A stretch of 64,000 nt of DNA from the NCBI GenBank assembly GCA_022570795.1, contig JAKUDP010000006.1, positions 248,001-312,000 of the forward strand, read 5' to 3'. This stretch comes from Sphaerulina vaccinii (taxonomy: Eukaryota; Ascomycota; Dothideomycetes; Mycosphaerellales; Mycosphaerellaceae). Position 1 is the first letter of the stretch. Each line of letters opens with the position of its first letter. This document shows, piece after piece, positions 38,160 to 49,393 of the stretch. The notes under the pieces are model-generated. The model was not told where the DNA came from, did no database searches, and saw only the letters and a list, made by a program, of their open reading frames with translations. Position numbers and translations under genes: made by a program.

Positions 38160-38767
38160 ATGATGTTCTGCGGACTTAGGCTGCCGAGCCTGCGCTTCCG
38201 CTCGAAGAAGAAGACGACGAAGAAGGCACCCGCGATGCCAGAGACGCCACCATCTCTTGGGGTCTTCGACATACATCTACGATGCGGATGTACATTGCTT
38301 TGGGATGTGAATGAGCGGGGTAAATACCCCGTCGCCATCGACAATATGACGAGCCGTAAGTCTTCTCCGCCTTCAAACACTCACTGTGACACTCGCTGAC
38401 TCTTCCAGGTGTGCTACTCGCTCGTACGGTCGGTAGAGCTGCCGGTCGCAAGAACGGACACGCTGGAGAGAGGTGCTCACTACACCCTGAAGACCCAGTG
38501 CAGGCAGAGGATCTGGAGGCCATCTACGCCGTTCGTCCGACTTGGTGGATGTGCCCTCGCGAGATCGAAGGAGTCGAGTGCCAGGATCTAGCGATAGATC
38601 CTCCCTGCAAGTGTGAGCACTCTCCGGAGTCTGTCGTCAAGACACTTGTCAGGCAAGGTTGCTCTGCGGGCTTAGAAACCGCCCTTCAAGCAGACTGGTC
38701 ATATCGGAGACTGGGAGAAAGGCGCACTGGCTTCCATGGCGAGTCCACGGATAGTGAGAAGGCCTAG
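38160..38767 (+). CDS. two-exon Cys/His-rich protein, unknown function
   Basis: Exon 1 is 38160-38355 and exon 2 is 38409-38767; the 53-bp intron has donor GTAAGT and acceptor CCAG and joins in frame to give 184 residues. The N-terminus is basic (RLRFRSKKKTTKKAP near 10-25). Cysteines are clustered: RCGC near 45-48, then CSLHP, MCPREI, GVECQDL, PCKCEH and QGCSAG in the C-terminal half. This could be one or two zinc sites. There are aromatic pairs (PTWWMCP). No family is recognised. The good splice signals and the preserved frame across the junction support a real gene in an otherwise gene-poor stretch. The second ATG at 38163 is an equally possible start. Confidence 0.6.
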
Positions 38768-40332
38768 AGGCGACATTGCGGAGTCCCTCACGAACTGGAC
38801 CTCTTTGGTGTGAAGGTATCCACCATGGAAACTCGCTGCTTCGGCTTCGAGGAGAAACGCGTACTGCCACTTGTAGCTAGTCTACCTGGAGGCGGATGGC
38901 GTAGAGGACACTGATGCTTGCATCGGACCTCGCTAACCATACCACACTTTGCTTGGTGAAGAAGCACTGTGTCGGGACAAGCAACGCTGGCTGTTAACCA
39001 TTGCACATTGGTTTTTACGTGCCTCCCGCGCATGGCGATGATCTCTTCGGAGGGAGCCAGCTGAACGATGAGTCTGCTGGTTTACCTTCACGAGGTGTTC
39101 AGCGTCAGTAGTCTTCGGACGAAGCTAAGACAGACTCAACAACGCTGCCAGCCCCAACAAAGCTAAGTCTTGCCACCTTCTCGCTCATTGATCATTGCTA
39201 ACGCTTGTTCAGACCTCATCGTCCATCGATGCCTATCGTCACTGCTTGCAGTCGACTCACACTTTTTTTTTCATCACTGTCTTTGCTGGCTTCGTGCTGG
39301 CAGAGCGTTGGAGAAGAAGCTGATCTCTCATGTCGTCCTCGTCGTGGTACCCTCCCTGTCGTCACAACATCGTTGCCGCAGCTCGTCGTCGCGCCCTCGT
39401 CGTCGCAGTCTCAGCAATCCGGTGGAGACCTTGCTGTCGCACTCTCATCGTCGCAATTCCATCGTGGCAATTTCGTTGTTGCCATCTCGTCGCCGCAGTC
39501 TCGTCGCAATCTCATAGTCCAAGGTGTCCACTTCGCACCCAGGCCGTCCTGGCAGAAAGAGACGCATTTTGGAGATCCTGCTGGGGATCCTGCTGCCATC
39601 TCCTGCTTGCCAGACACCCCACGCTGTGCAGCTCGCAGACAGACCTGTCTGGCATGGGATCGAGATCTAGGAACGCTTGACGAGTCCTAACGCAGTCTCT
39701 CTGTCGCGATCATCGGAGTCGGTGCCTCTTCTTTACAAGCTCTTCGTCGATCTCACTGTTGCAGGAAAGGTAAGTGCCTCTTGTCATCGTTGCACCTTCT
39801 CGACTCTGGTCGTCGTTTGCTCTTTCTCATCTTACTCCTTGAATGATCACAGCGGCCGTCTTCTCTACACGTCACTGACCATACCTCCGTCTTCAGTCTT
39901 CAGCTTAGCGCACTTAATGTGATGCGCTGCAGCACGGTCGTGTCATCTTTGCATACTGTGTCGCCGTCCACGTCCTACAGCTATACCGCGAGTCCACGAC
40001 TACGCCACGTACCTACATCGCAGACTGCTGTTCGTCTAGATTGCTCACAAAGCACCACATAGCTGTCATAAGACCTACGAATGTGCGAGAGCTGAGTGCC
40101 TTACAAGCGGGACAGCAATACTGCCAATACACAGATGAGACAAAACCGACGGGCGACCAGTCATCACCACGGCTCGTCTGTAACGCAAAATGTAACGCGC
40201 AAAATCATCAATGGAAGCTATGCGCTGCCCTGGCGGCTCTCATAACCACCATGATTCTTCCGTCATATTCTTCCTCCCTCACGATCCGGTTTGGACTCTC
40301 AGAATCCCCATCTTTGATGGCCTGGTAGTCTG
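38768..40332. other. gene-poor spacer
   Basis: 1.6 kb without a supported gene. The part 39340-39530 is low complexity (see the separate repeat). Short frames elsewhere have no domains. Confidence 0.45.
39340..39530. repeat. TCGTCGCAGTCTC-type imperfect short repeats
   Basis: About ten imperfect copies of a 14-18 bp unit resembling TCGTCGCAATCTC. They create long open frames in several phases on both strands, which are artefacts of the composition. Confidence 0.6.
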
Positions 40333-41717
40333 TCAAAGTGTATGTGACCCTGGAGACACTTCCTGTCTTTGAAATCTGTCGAACCAGTTTCCTGAAAAGG
40401 ATCTATTCCACAGGCAGTCACTATCTGTGATGGCAAGCATGTCGCCCAAGAAGTCCGAGTCTTGATCCAGATCCTGACCAGTATGCTCACGCGATGAGGT
40501 TCTGATGTATATGGTTGACTCTGATATCTGCCTTGTGATGAAGGGCTTGTAGCTTGCCACAGGATTGTTCGTCCACACATTGATATGCGATCGAAGGAAT
40601 GTGCCATCAGCTCGTCGCCGAAGAGGTATCATGCAGCCACGGACCACTTTCTCCCCATTCTGCCAGTGACCGCCTAAATGCGAAAGCAATTCCGTCACTG
40701 TGGATGCACCGCTGATTGCTGCACAATTCAGGCGAAGGAGGAAGATATCTTCTTGCACCTGCAATAATGGTGCAGTGATCTCAAGGCCTTTGTTGGTGAC
40801 GCGATACGGCTGCCGTTCGACGAGCGAAATTCGATAAATCTCACCAGAGTCGACGAAGTCTGAAGGGTGATGGGCAAGGATACTGCCATCTTTGGTAGGC
40901 TTCCATACCATGTTCGTCTGTGGTGGTGCTCGCCAAGCCAAGATGGATTCGTCGTCTGTCTGTCTGATGATCTCCTCTTGTAGGCGAGTGAAAGCATGAT
41001 CACCTTCGCCATACAGTAATGGAAGACTGCCTCGAAATAGTCCGAACAGGCAGTAAGCTGTATCTTCTGCTCTCGTGGTCTGCCTTTGGTTTGCCCAGCT
41101 CATGCGTTTGGCAATGCTAGCCTTGAAGACCGAACGTCTATCGTCGAAGTATCTCAGAGACACGCCAGAGGCTGTACATAGTGCCTCTCTGAGATCATCC
41201 GAGGAAAGCTTTGATCCAAGACAGTGCCAGTTGGCAGCGCAGAAGAAGATCTGCCGAGGAGCCAGCAGTTCTTGCAGTGTCCATCCACGTCTAACCACTC
41301 TGACTTGACCACTTCCGACACCCAGTCCTCATCATTGAGAACATCGGCTAGGTATGTTACGCAGAAGGATGCGTTCCAGTACCAGTCCCACATGGAGTTG
41401 ATAGCTTCGGACAACTCGGCGGAGTTGCGCTTGTCGATACAACAGGTATCAATCCACGCATATCGCACGGCTGGCGGTATGTAGACCGTTCCTATGACTA
41501 AGGTCTGATGAGCCTGGTGTCCATGGTAGTTACGGCTGCCCTTGAGGAATTTGCAGAATCTCCGTACTTTCTCGAAACCAGGACATCGTCTCTTGTCCGG
41601 GTTCATGAACTCTTCGTACGTGATTTCGGAGCCCTGCCAACGATGTGAGAGAATTGCGTATTTCGGAGGGTTCACGAATTCCTCAAACTCCAGAGTCTCG
41701 ATATTGATGAGTCGCAT
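40333..41717 (-). pseudogene. HET-domain (heterokaryon incompatibility) protein, frameshifted
   Basis: The frame from the ATG at 41717 carries the HET domain hallmarks: YAILSHRWQGSEITYEEF (19-36), YAWIDTCCIDKRNSAELSEA (84-104) and FCVTYLADV. It then runs SEVVKSEW, and the expected R-RGWTLQELLAPRQIFF continues in another frame from about 41292. At 41293-41294 two bases stand between the Trp and Arg codons where three are expected, so one base is missing. The second frame runs on to a stop at 40333 with typical HET-gene downstream parts (RAEDTAYCLFGLF, LPLLYGEGDHAFTRLQEEI, DDESILAW). HET proteins trigger cell death on fusion of unlike hyphae. The full length would be about 460 residues. It is a pseudogene unless the missing base is a sequencing error. 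Confidence 0.82.
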
Positions 41718-42263
41718 GCTCTCAACCCCGGGCTGGAAGAGATGGAAAGTGGCCGATGCACACTAGACTGCTACTTTCGAGGCTGGGACCAGACGAAGCC
41801 TCTCTGCTTTCGTGTGATCTCCCGACACTGGTGGAGAATCCGCCGCTCTTGTCGTGGTCGCTGTCGGTTGCCGCGAGAGCCCGGTCAAACTCGCCAGGTC
41901 TTAGTCGAAGATGAGAATGTCTGTAGTCCTACATTGCTGACAGGCTGTCATCTTTGGCAGGTGAGGTCAGAGACTGCTGCGAGCTGCATCTCGTTTGCAT
42001 TACGGATACCCAATCAAGTCGAGTATGGCTCCATCGTGCAGATACAGTAACACCACGGTATATTTTGCCAATCTGCCTACCGAACATAAGGTCAGAAATA
42101 AGTGAAAGATGGAGATCGGAAAGTTGAAAGCGAAGGACCGTTGCTTCCTGCCAAGACTACGAGACGACAACACTCCTCGGCAAAAATCGCGGTATAACAA
42201 CGACTATTGCTTATAGAATACAAGAGAGACCTTTTCCAATCATACAACCATCCCTCTAAGTCC
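41718..42263. other. spacer, nothing recognised
   Basis: 546 bp holding the HET promoter side and the 3' flank of the RRM-like gene. Confidence 0.5.
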
Positions 42264-42908
42264 CTACGGCACCAGTAGATCCTTCGCTGGATCAGACTTG
42301 ACCTTCAACAACCTCCCACCCATCATCTTCCCCTCAAGCATATCCCTCACTTCCTCAGCCCTCTTCTGACTCTTCATTTCAACATACACATCAGTCAATT
42401 TCTCCAGCCCTGAAGTCGCCTCCTCGGTTTTGACCAAGATCTTGAACTCCTCATCATCGTCCACAATTTCCATCAAAAGCAATTCTCCCAATTGTGTCGT
42501 GAACTTCTCGACTCTCCAACCAGGTATCCGAGCTATACCGATTGATCTCGACTTCACAGTGATGTTTTCGGAGGAGGAGAAGCCGCCGCAGGTAACCCAG
42601 GACTCCATTTCGGGTTCTTTGTGCTCCCCGAATACCTGTTTCTTCTTCTCGACCGGAGCGCCCTGCCTGATTGAGGCGTCTGCCTTCCTCTTCTTTGGCT
42701 TTGGTTTTGTGACCTTGGTCGGTGGCTCTGGTTGTGGTGTCGTCTTCCAGTTGTGAGCAGGCGAGGCAGTCTTCTTCGGTGCAAGCAACTTCTCGTTCTG
42801 TTCTGCGAGGTTGGTGAACGCGCTTCCGCTAACGAAGGGCTGCGTAGCTCTTGTCTTGGCCTGGTTGGCGCGGATCGCGTCAAGCGGAGACTTCTTCTTA
42901 GACGGCAT
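42264..42908 (-). CDS. basic protein with C-terminal RRM-like domain, unknown function
   Basis: 214 residues, single exon, ATG at 42908. The N-terminal half is Lys/Pro-rich with nuclear-localisation-like runs (PKPKKRKAD near 68-76). The C-terminal part (about 120-214) has an RRM-like pattern: strand LLLMEIVD, then TDVYVEMKSQKRAEEVRDML, then GRLLKVKSD. This resembles the last strands and helix of U2AF-homology-motif RRMs, where the helix with charged residues and a G-R-x-hydrophobic strand close the fold. Function could be RNA or splicing-factor contact (inference). Conservation of this start and the compact gene suggest a real gene; the family is not named. Confidence 0.6.
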   Translation of the reverse strand: MPSKKKSPLDAIRANQAKTRATQPFVSGSAFTNLAEQNEKLLAPKKTASPAHNWKTTPQPEPPTKVTKPKPKKRKADASIRQGAPVEKKKQVFGEHKEPEMESWVTCGGFSSSENITVKSRSIGIARIPGWRVEKFTTQLGELLLMEIVDDDEEFKILVKTEEATSGLEKLTDVYVEMKSQKRAEEVRDMLEGKMMGGRLLKVKSDPAKDLLVP

Positions 42909-43736
42909 TGTGGTTTCGTTCCTGATATTGCGATGTTGAGTTGGAGTCGCTGTAATTGTCGAGTCTCAATGTGTGATATCGAGGAAGTCTGGAGGAGGTT
43001 TGGTCGAAGGTGGTGGGAGATCTGTGTGCTGGTTGAAGGCAAAGAGGGAGTGTGTGCGTTAGATGTTATAAGTGCAACTGTGATCACGCGATCTTCATGC
43101 GTACTGCACCCTGAATAAAGGTGAATAATTAGAAGTATGTGAAGTCCGGAGTAAATGTCCGTGCTCACAGCACTAGGCTCCCAGCTTCACTCATCGGCAT
43201 CTCAGACCAGGCTCACAGCTTCGCTCGCCGGCGTCTCATACATTGCAGTCGCATAGCACGTACCATACTCTGTCCAGATCATGGTCTTCTCGGATTGCTC
43301 TTCCAGATATATGGGCGAGCTTCTCCATACTCCTGGCGGGTTGGCTCCGTGCAGTGGTAGCAACCCTGGTGGCTCAGTCAAAACTCACATGGAGAGAAAA
43401 TGTAGCAGCAAGAGGAATGGTGCGCAGAAGTTCCTCGAAGCTGACGAGCTTAAGCATTCTGGACGTCTTGGGCGTGTAAAAGCTGAAGCTGCTGAAGGGC
43501 TGACTGCGGCGAAGAGAGTGTCGCTGCTAAGTCCAAGCGATCCCGCGAAATGGTCGTTGCCATATCACCATGGATCACTAAACCTCACATATGCCAAGAC
43601 CGAACCCTCACCAACTCTTCCGAGGCACAACGCCGACGACATCGATCATACAGCTACTGCAATACGCAGAGCTTGGAGCCACGACGGTCCGCATCGACCA
43701 CATCATTATACCGTCATTCTGCTAGTTGACAATCAC
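42909..43736. other. spacer, no gene recognised
   Basis: 828 bp between the RRM-like gene and the kelch gene. A plus-strand frame (43281-44033) runs into the antisense of the kelch gene and shows no domain. Direct repeats such as CTCAC-AGC-TTCGCTC occur near 43180-43225. Confidence 0.45.
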
Positions 43737-45771
43737 CTACTCCTCAGTAATCCGCGCACTAGGAGACCTCCAGCGTCTTGGCGCCGGACCATATACATCA
43801 GCGACATTCGTGGGACTTCTCACATTCGGCATTTCGTAGGTCGGCGATACAGAGTCTCCCACTTGCGGCTGAGGTGGAGGAGGGAAGTAAGGCTGTCCTT
43901 GTTGCGGTGGCGGATAGTATTGCTGTGGATGCTCGGAATTCCAGCCAAGAGGTGGCGATCCAGGCAGACTTTGCTGCATGGGACTCGGAAAGGAGCCTGC
44001 GCTGTGACGAGTCTTGTGTGTCGATCCGTATAGCGTTGGGCTCTGTGCTGTTGACATGGAGGTGTCTGGTAAGGGCTCCTGCACAGCTGTTCTTGCTCTC
44101 TTTCTGCGTCGCATGCAGCACAAGACCAGACCTAGCAAGAGCACTAGACCCGCTATGCCACCGATCACTCCTCCTGCGATGGCTCCAACGTTGCTCTTCG
44201 TTGTATGAGCTGGTGAAGAAGTACCTGTAGCTGTAGGGATCTCTCTGCTAGTAGTACGGGTCGAAGCTGGTGCCTTGCGTGTGAAGTAGACTGCTAGATC
44301 TTGCTGGAGCCCATTTGGAGGCGCCTTTACTGTTGCAGAGCCCGCAGCACTAGGTTTCAAGTCAGCAGAGTGGACCTGTGAAGCGATGGCATACTTGGAT
44401 TACCTTCCTCCTATCAGATTAGTCAGGAAAGGTGGTACAGTGTACTCGGTGATGTTCGGCAAGTACTGATACCACAAAGCACCAGCAACATTGTTAGATC
44501 CTAGGTTCATATTGTGTTGACCTTGCATGGAAGGAGCGTCGCATGTTATGTCGCTTGAGTTCGGAAAGTAGCCGCCCATGACAATCATTTGTCCTTTCTG
44601 GACAATGTTGCAGCTTGCAGAGTGATGCGCCCTCTCAGGAGAGGTGAAGTTGTTGGTCCATGTGAACAAGGGCAGTGACAATGTCCATACATCATTATAG
44701 CCGTAATCTGCTTGTTCGTAAGGAGGAAGACCGCCATAGAGGTAGATGTTGTATGAGGACTGATCTTCAGGCCAACTGACTCCGCCACAAAATCGACGAC
44801 GCATTGGAGGAGCTATGCCAGATGTTTGCTCAGTATACGGTTGACCAGATGCAATGTCCCACAGATGGATAGTGCTCATCGAAGCTCCTGTATATGCGCC
44901 ACTGCTGTTGCGCTCCACGCCACCGAAGTACACCAACATCCCAGCGTCCGATGCTGGTATGTAGAACAATGCTCCTTCGGCTCGAGGTGTGCTGTCGAAC
45001 GGCGCCGATCGCCAGCTCTTGTCATCATAGTTGTAGATGATCAGATTCTCCTGTGCTGTAGCATTCTCAGAGTATGGGAGTTCGGAAGTGCTGCCTTTCC
45101 ACCCGCCGTAGTAGTAGCCGACACCTTTGTTTGGGTCTACAGCACTCGCACCTTAGAGTCGTAGGTAGAGGGTTAGCAAAGATCTCTGGAGAAGCAGGCT
45201 GTTTCAAAATCAATGTCTCTCCTCAAGCCCAGCACCCGAATGAGTGCGAACTTGGTGAGACACTGAAGCGAGCGCATGCCTGCTGTCTACTGCTTTACTC
45301 ACCGTATGCTGGAGGACCAAGGTCGGCAACGGTTTCTGTAGTAGGTGTCTGATTCCAAGCATTGTTCAACACATCGTAAGACCACAGATTGTACAGTTGT
45401 GAATCCTGGGGGCTCTGACCATTCTGGCCTCCGAACAAGTAGAAGTACTTGTTGAGGTCATCCGCCCACAACGCGCCTCCCGCTAATGACGGAACATCTG
45501 GTCCTTTAGTGAGGTTCTTGTACTGTGGCGGAAAGTTGTCGTTGCTGGTGCTGCTGATATCGGCATAAAGCAGGTAAGGATTGGTCAGGTTGTCCGTCGA
45601 AGGCGATATCTGGTCACCGTAGTTGACATAGCCGCCATCGATGAAGAGCTTGTCATCTATCACTGTCGTTTGGTGCGACCAGCGGCGACAAAAGTCGGTC
45701 AGAGGATCTTGCTGGGAGCTGACATGAGCGATGAAGTAAACGAGAAGGAGGATCTGCTGAAACGAAGCCAT
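43737..45771 (-). CDS. kelch-repeat single-pass membrane protein (fungal cell-surface type)
   Basis: Three exons: 45771-45303, 45151-44404 and 44349-43737, with GTGAGT/AAG and GTAATC/TAG introns; the total is 609 residues. Residues 1-19 are a signal peptide (MASFQQILLLVYFIAHVSS). The ectodomain (20-405) has kelch-type repeats: LFIDGGYVN, YFYLFGGQNG, GYYYGGWKG, MLVYFGGVER, NIYLYGGLPP and MIVMGGYFP, as expected of a six-bladed propeller, with several N-glycosylation sites. A Ser/Thr stretch leads to a membrane helix, AIAGGVIGGIAGLVLLLGLVL, then CCMRRRKR and a Pro/Gln-rich cytosolic tail (YYPPPQQGQPYFPPPPQPQ). This layout is common in Pezizomycotina surface proteins thought to sense or bind wall material. 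Ligand unknown. Confidence 0.85.
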
Positions 45772-46528
45772 TGTGTGAATGTTTCAAAGCTGGTGCAACA
45801 ATGAGGCAGCCAGAATGCAACGAGAGGATGCCACCTTCTCTTAAGGATCGTGGCATTGTTTTGAGCCATCAGGCTGTGGTGCAAGGTTCTGCCACTAGGC
45901 TGTGTTTTCCTCAATGCTCTTGGTAACGAATCATATTGCCATTAAACATCCAGTATATCGATATTGATGAGCCTTGAGGCTTGCATGAGCTTGCGATCAG
46001 ACAACCATGAATGTGCTTTTGCGATGAGGCTGCGGCAGGGAAGTGATGCTATTTCCGACCGCATGCAGGACGCCAAGCCAAGTCGTGGTGGTGGCGTGAG
46101 CTCGGGACCGCAGCCTTATCTCGTCGAGTGATCAGAGAAGGCAGCATGAACAGAACCCATATTCACGCGAAACACTTTTCATGACCTTGCAAGAATCGAA
46201 GTATGTCACCTCATGCGCCTCAACATTGTGGGTGGAGGTGAAATCCGGCTTCGCATACCTTGCGGGGAGGTCAGTGATGGCAAGGCTGAACAAGATGAAC
46301 CGTCAGGCTGATGGCTTCAATGACAGTCCAGTGCATTGTTGTTGCGTGAGTCTTGCACAGCCCCATATTTCGCTATTGTGCAATCAAAGCTCGAGCTGCA
46401 TGGGATCGGTTACTCTAGAGGCCTCTCGTTCGCGTTGGCGGCGCTCGCTTGCAAGATCTGCTAGGTCCAGGCTTCGATCGCATGGCGGGTCATGTCGCTA
46501 CTGGCTCTTCTGACCAGAGCCTGGATGC
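45772..46528. other. spacer, nothing recognised
   Basis: 757 bp upstream of the kelch gene and downstream of the next gene; no supported gene, repeat or RNA. Confidence 0.5.
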
Positions 46529-49393
46529 TCAATCGCTTCGTCGATCTGTCGCGCACTGCCTCGCATTGGCTGCTTCCCTCGTTGCCGACTTCAAGATGCT
46601 CCTCAACGGCTTCAGCTTCCCGTTCTCCGTCTCGCGCCTGCGGTTGTTCGCTCTCCTAGATTTCTTCATAGCATATCGTACCCCAGAGACCATAGGATTC
46701 GCACAAGGTATACAGAGCCCATGCTCATCATAAGCGACCAGATTTCGACAGGAGTGACATAGGTCAGCTGCATATGGCGACGAGTCGCAGTCAGACATGC
46801 TTGTGCTTGTGGACTTCGATCCGCTGCGTTTCTCGCCTTCGACCAGTTCTTCCCAGTACTCCTCATTCATGCATTGCTTGCAGGGAAACCTCTCCGAGAA
46901 TCTTGCGACACCTCGGCCACAAGCACAGAAGTGGAGATGTGTCGCTGTCTGCGCATCGCGATGCTTGAGAGCTGCGACAATCGAAGCCCGGAGCAAGGAA
47001 TCACTGTCTGCTTCAGAAGAGGTAGTGGCTGGACTTCCCGACTCGCTTGACTGCGGAGTGGTGGCAGGCTCAACTACGTTGGCTTCCACTGATGCAGACT
47101 GCAGAGCCTCCTCAAGTGAGTCCAGTAGATCAACACCACGACTAGGAGTTGGCGAGCTTGGAAGTGGCGATGTCGGTGGTGTGTCTTGCGCAGCATGTAC
47201 TGAGCGAAGAGGCGATGGCGTGTGCGAAGCATATCTCACAGACGACGACGCGTGAGATATAACGCGATTCGTGATGTCTTCGAGAGGTGTTCGGGAGCGA
47301 GATCGCATGATTGTTGGTGATATTCGTGCCTTGTGGAAGTCGCCAATGAGGTTGCGTCTCGGAATGGAAGGAATTGCAGACACCTCCAGTGAAGTGTGCG
47401 TGATCTGGACTGGCGTGGTCAATAGTAGCTCTCTCGAAGGCGGTCCCGACAGCAAAGAGATTGCTCCCCGTCGTGCGAGAGGTGCTTCGCGTCCAACAGT
47501 TGCTTCAGCATCCCTGGTCAGTTCTCGGTGCCGCATTACTGGCGAGGGCGGAGTCTGAATAGTCGATGCAGGTTCATCGGTGGCAGGTACACCATCGGAG
47601 CCAACATCGTTGTATTGTTCATACAACTCCTTGGCAGCATTGCATGCCTCTGGGAGCAGAGAAGCCCGCTTGGCTGAAGGTTGCTCATCGTCCTTGCCGA
47701 CTGCGGCTTCGTCAAACTTCCGCTTCTTGGGTGTAACATTTTCATCCTGCACATGCCCTCTTTCGCCATCTGATGAAGAGTTCTTTCTTCTAGCCTGCCT
47801 TTCCTTGGAACGCAATCTGTTTCGCAATTTGTTCTCTCTCTTCTTTGTGAGATCACACTCCCAGCAAAGGCCACTGCCCTTTGCCCAAAGCTGCGTACCA
47901 GTGTGGCACAATTGCGGGTCATGACTTGCTTGGAAGCTCTCGAGGTTACACAGCTGGAGCATGCTTCTCTGGCTTGGCCTATCACAATTGCTCCTTACGC
48001 ATGGCCATGGCGTGAAGTCTGCTTGACATGCTTCATCTGCGACATGTGGTATACCGATGGCTTCTGGCTCGATGACTGATGACCAAGCCGTATGAGCATC
48101 TTCTGAGTTCCCATGTTGCTCGTCCAGATGCACTTTGTCGGCTTGTTGAGGCAAGTCATTGCCAGCGAACGTCATTTCAGCTTCTGGTGAGACTGCGTGA
48201 TGATCTTGCACTTCTTCTACCCCCTCTGCGTCAACCTCGTCAAATGCTGCTACCATTGTAGTCACGACCACCTGAGTCGATGGCAAGGGTGTCTGGCAGT
48301 TCGCCATTGCATCGCACTGTTCACTGTCCGCAACAAGACCAATTCCATCGCCAGTGCTCTGCTTCGAAGGATTCGCACTCCTCGTAACAAGCGCTCTTTT
48401 CATAGGTCCTGGCTTTTCGGGCGACGGTGCCAAAAGGACAAACGAGGTGAGGCCAGTTCTTAGCCTTGTGTCTAGCTGTGTAAGAGTAGGTGCTTGATCA
48501 GGTCCTAGCTCTCCTTCGACCAGAACCTCGACCACCTCAGTGGGCTGCTTGGTCCCAGAATAGTCTTCAGTGATACCGCGATCTTCGTTGGCGTCCTGTC
48601 TCCTGCTTGCAGGCACAGGCTGTCCAACATGAGCAGGTCCGGCTGTTGGCTTTGGCGTGCCGCGTAGAGGAAGCTGTGTAGTGTCCATCAACTCTGGAAT
48701 TCCACCTTCAGCCTGATCCAGTAGTTCATCGTCCAATGTCTTCTCCTCGGTCGCGCTAATCCGCCTCTTTGCATCGATCTCGTCGCTGGCTTTAAACACC
48801 TCGCTGACCATGTCCTCGAGCCTCTCCTCGAGCTCCTTACCAAAGTTCAGTGGGCTCAAATTGGGTGGAATGTCTTCTTTGACACGCTTCGTTTGAGTCG
48901 ATCTAGCAGACTCCAATGCCAACGACTCAGGCGAAGACGACTCTACTTCATATTGGGAGCACTGAGGAGTCAGCCGCATAGCCCAGACCTGAAGATCTGC
49001 TTGTTCTTCCAGTATAATCGGTAACTTATCCAGTCGTCTGGAGTTCTCGAGAGGCTTCCTTCGTTCGTAGGACAGTGTAGGGTAGAGGTCTTTTGGTGAT
49101 AAGATCGGCGAAGAGTCAGGAGTCGGGTATGGATCATAGCATTGCTTCCAAGCGCTTGCGTAATTATAGTTGGCCCTGTCGACGTCGACGCAGGCTGTTG
49201 CATTGCTTGGAATCGTTTGTATGGCCTCAGGTAGTCGCACTGGCGATGATGGTTCGGACGTCTGACATTCGTTATCGTCGAGCAATACTGCCCGCAGATC
49301 TTCTATTGGTATGACTTCCCTCCAGAGGTGGCCTTGAGCGTCAATATATTGCTCTGCCTCGCTGGAGGGATTCAACAGTGACTTGATGTCCAT
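46529..49393 (-). CDS. 954-residue disordered protein with C-terminal Cys-pair motifs, unknown
   Basis: A single exon from the ATG at 49393. It begins MDIKSLLNPSSEAEQYI. The SLLNP start occurs in several fungal nuclear regulators, but I cannot place this one. Most of the protein is disordered. Around residues 495-565 lie several Cys (CRSNCDRP, QLCNLESF, QLCHTGTQLW, GLCWECDLTKK) followed by a very basic run (NKLRNRLRSKERQARRK). The C-terminus (about 835-910) holds two C2C2-like pairs, CACGRGVARF then PCKQC, and LCHSCRNLVAYDEHGLCIPC. These could be zinc ribbons. A nuclear, DNA- or chromatin-linked role is an inference from the basic and zinc-like parts. No catalytic domain seen. Confidence 0.65.
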   Translation of the reverse strand: MDIKSLLNPSSEAEQYIDAQGHLWREVIPIEDLRAVLLDDNECQTSEPSSPVRLPEAIQTIPSNATACVDVDRANYNYASAWKQCYDPYPTPDSSPILSPKDLYPTLSYERRKPLENSRRLDKLPIILEEQADLQVWAMRLTPQCSQYEVESSSPESLALESARSTQTKRVKEDIPPNLSPLNFGKELEERLEDMVSEVFKASDEIDAKRRISATEEKTLDDELLDQAEGGIPELMDTTQLPLRGTPKPTAGPAHVGQPVPASRRQDANEDRGITEDYSGTKQPTEVVEVLVEGELGPDQAPTLTQLDTRLRTGLTSFVLLAPSPEKPGPMKRALVTRSANPSKQSTGDGIGLVADSEQCDAMANCQTPLPSTQVVVTTMVAAFDEVDAEGVEEVQDHHAVSPEAEMTFAGNDLPQQADKVHLDEQHGNSEDAHTAWSSVIEPEAIGIPHVADEACQADFTPWPCVRSNCDRPSQRSMLQLCNLESFQASHDPQLCHTGTQLWAKGSGLCWECDLTKKRENKLRNRLRSKERQARRKNSSSDGERGHVQDENVTPKKRKFDEAAVGKDDEQPSAKRASLLPEACNAAKELYEQYNDVGSDGVPATDEPASTIQTPPSPVMRHRELTRDAEATVGREAPLARRGAISLLSGPPSRELLLTTPVQITHTSLEVSAIPSIPRRNLIGDFHKARISPTIMRSRSRTPLEDITNRVISHASSSVRYASHTPSPLRSVHAAQDTPPTSPLPSSPTPSRGVDLLDSLEEALQSASVEANVVEPATTPQSSESGSPATTSSEADSDSLLRASIVAALKHRDAQTATHLHFCACGRGVARFSERFPCKQCMNEEYWEELVEGEKRSGSKSTSTSMSDCDSSPYAADLCHSCRNLVAYDEHGLCIPCANPMVSGVRYAMKKSRRANNRRRETENGKLKPLRSILKSATREAANARQCATDRRSD

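Noticed and set aside
39205..39690. 161-codon and overlapping frames
   Set aside because: They arise from the TCGTCGCAGTCTC-type repeats, which are open in several phases.
43281..44033. 250-codon plus-strand frame
   Set aside because: It runs into the antisense of the kelch gene, has no domain, and its codon bias is that of the opposite strand.
47536..47985. Minus-strand frame of 149 codons inside the 954-residue gene
   Set aside because: It is a shadow in another phase of the same strand; no start context or domain.
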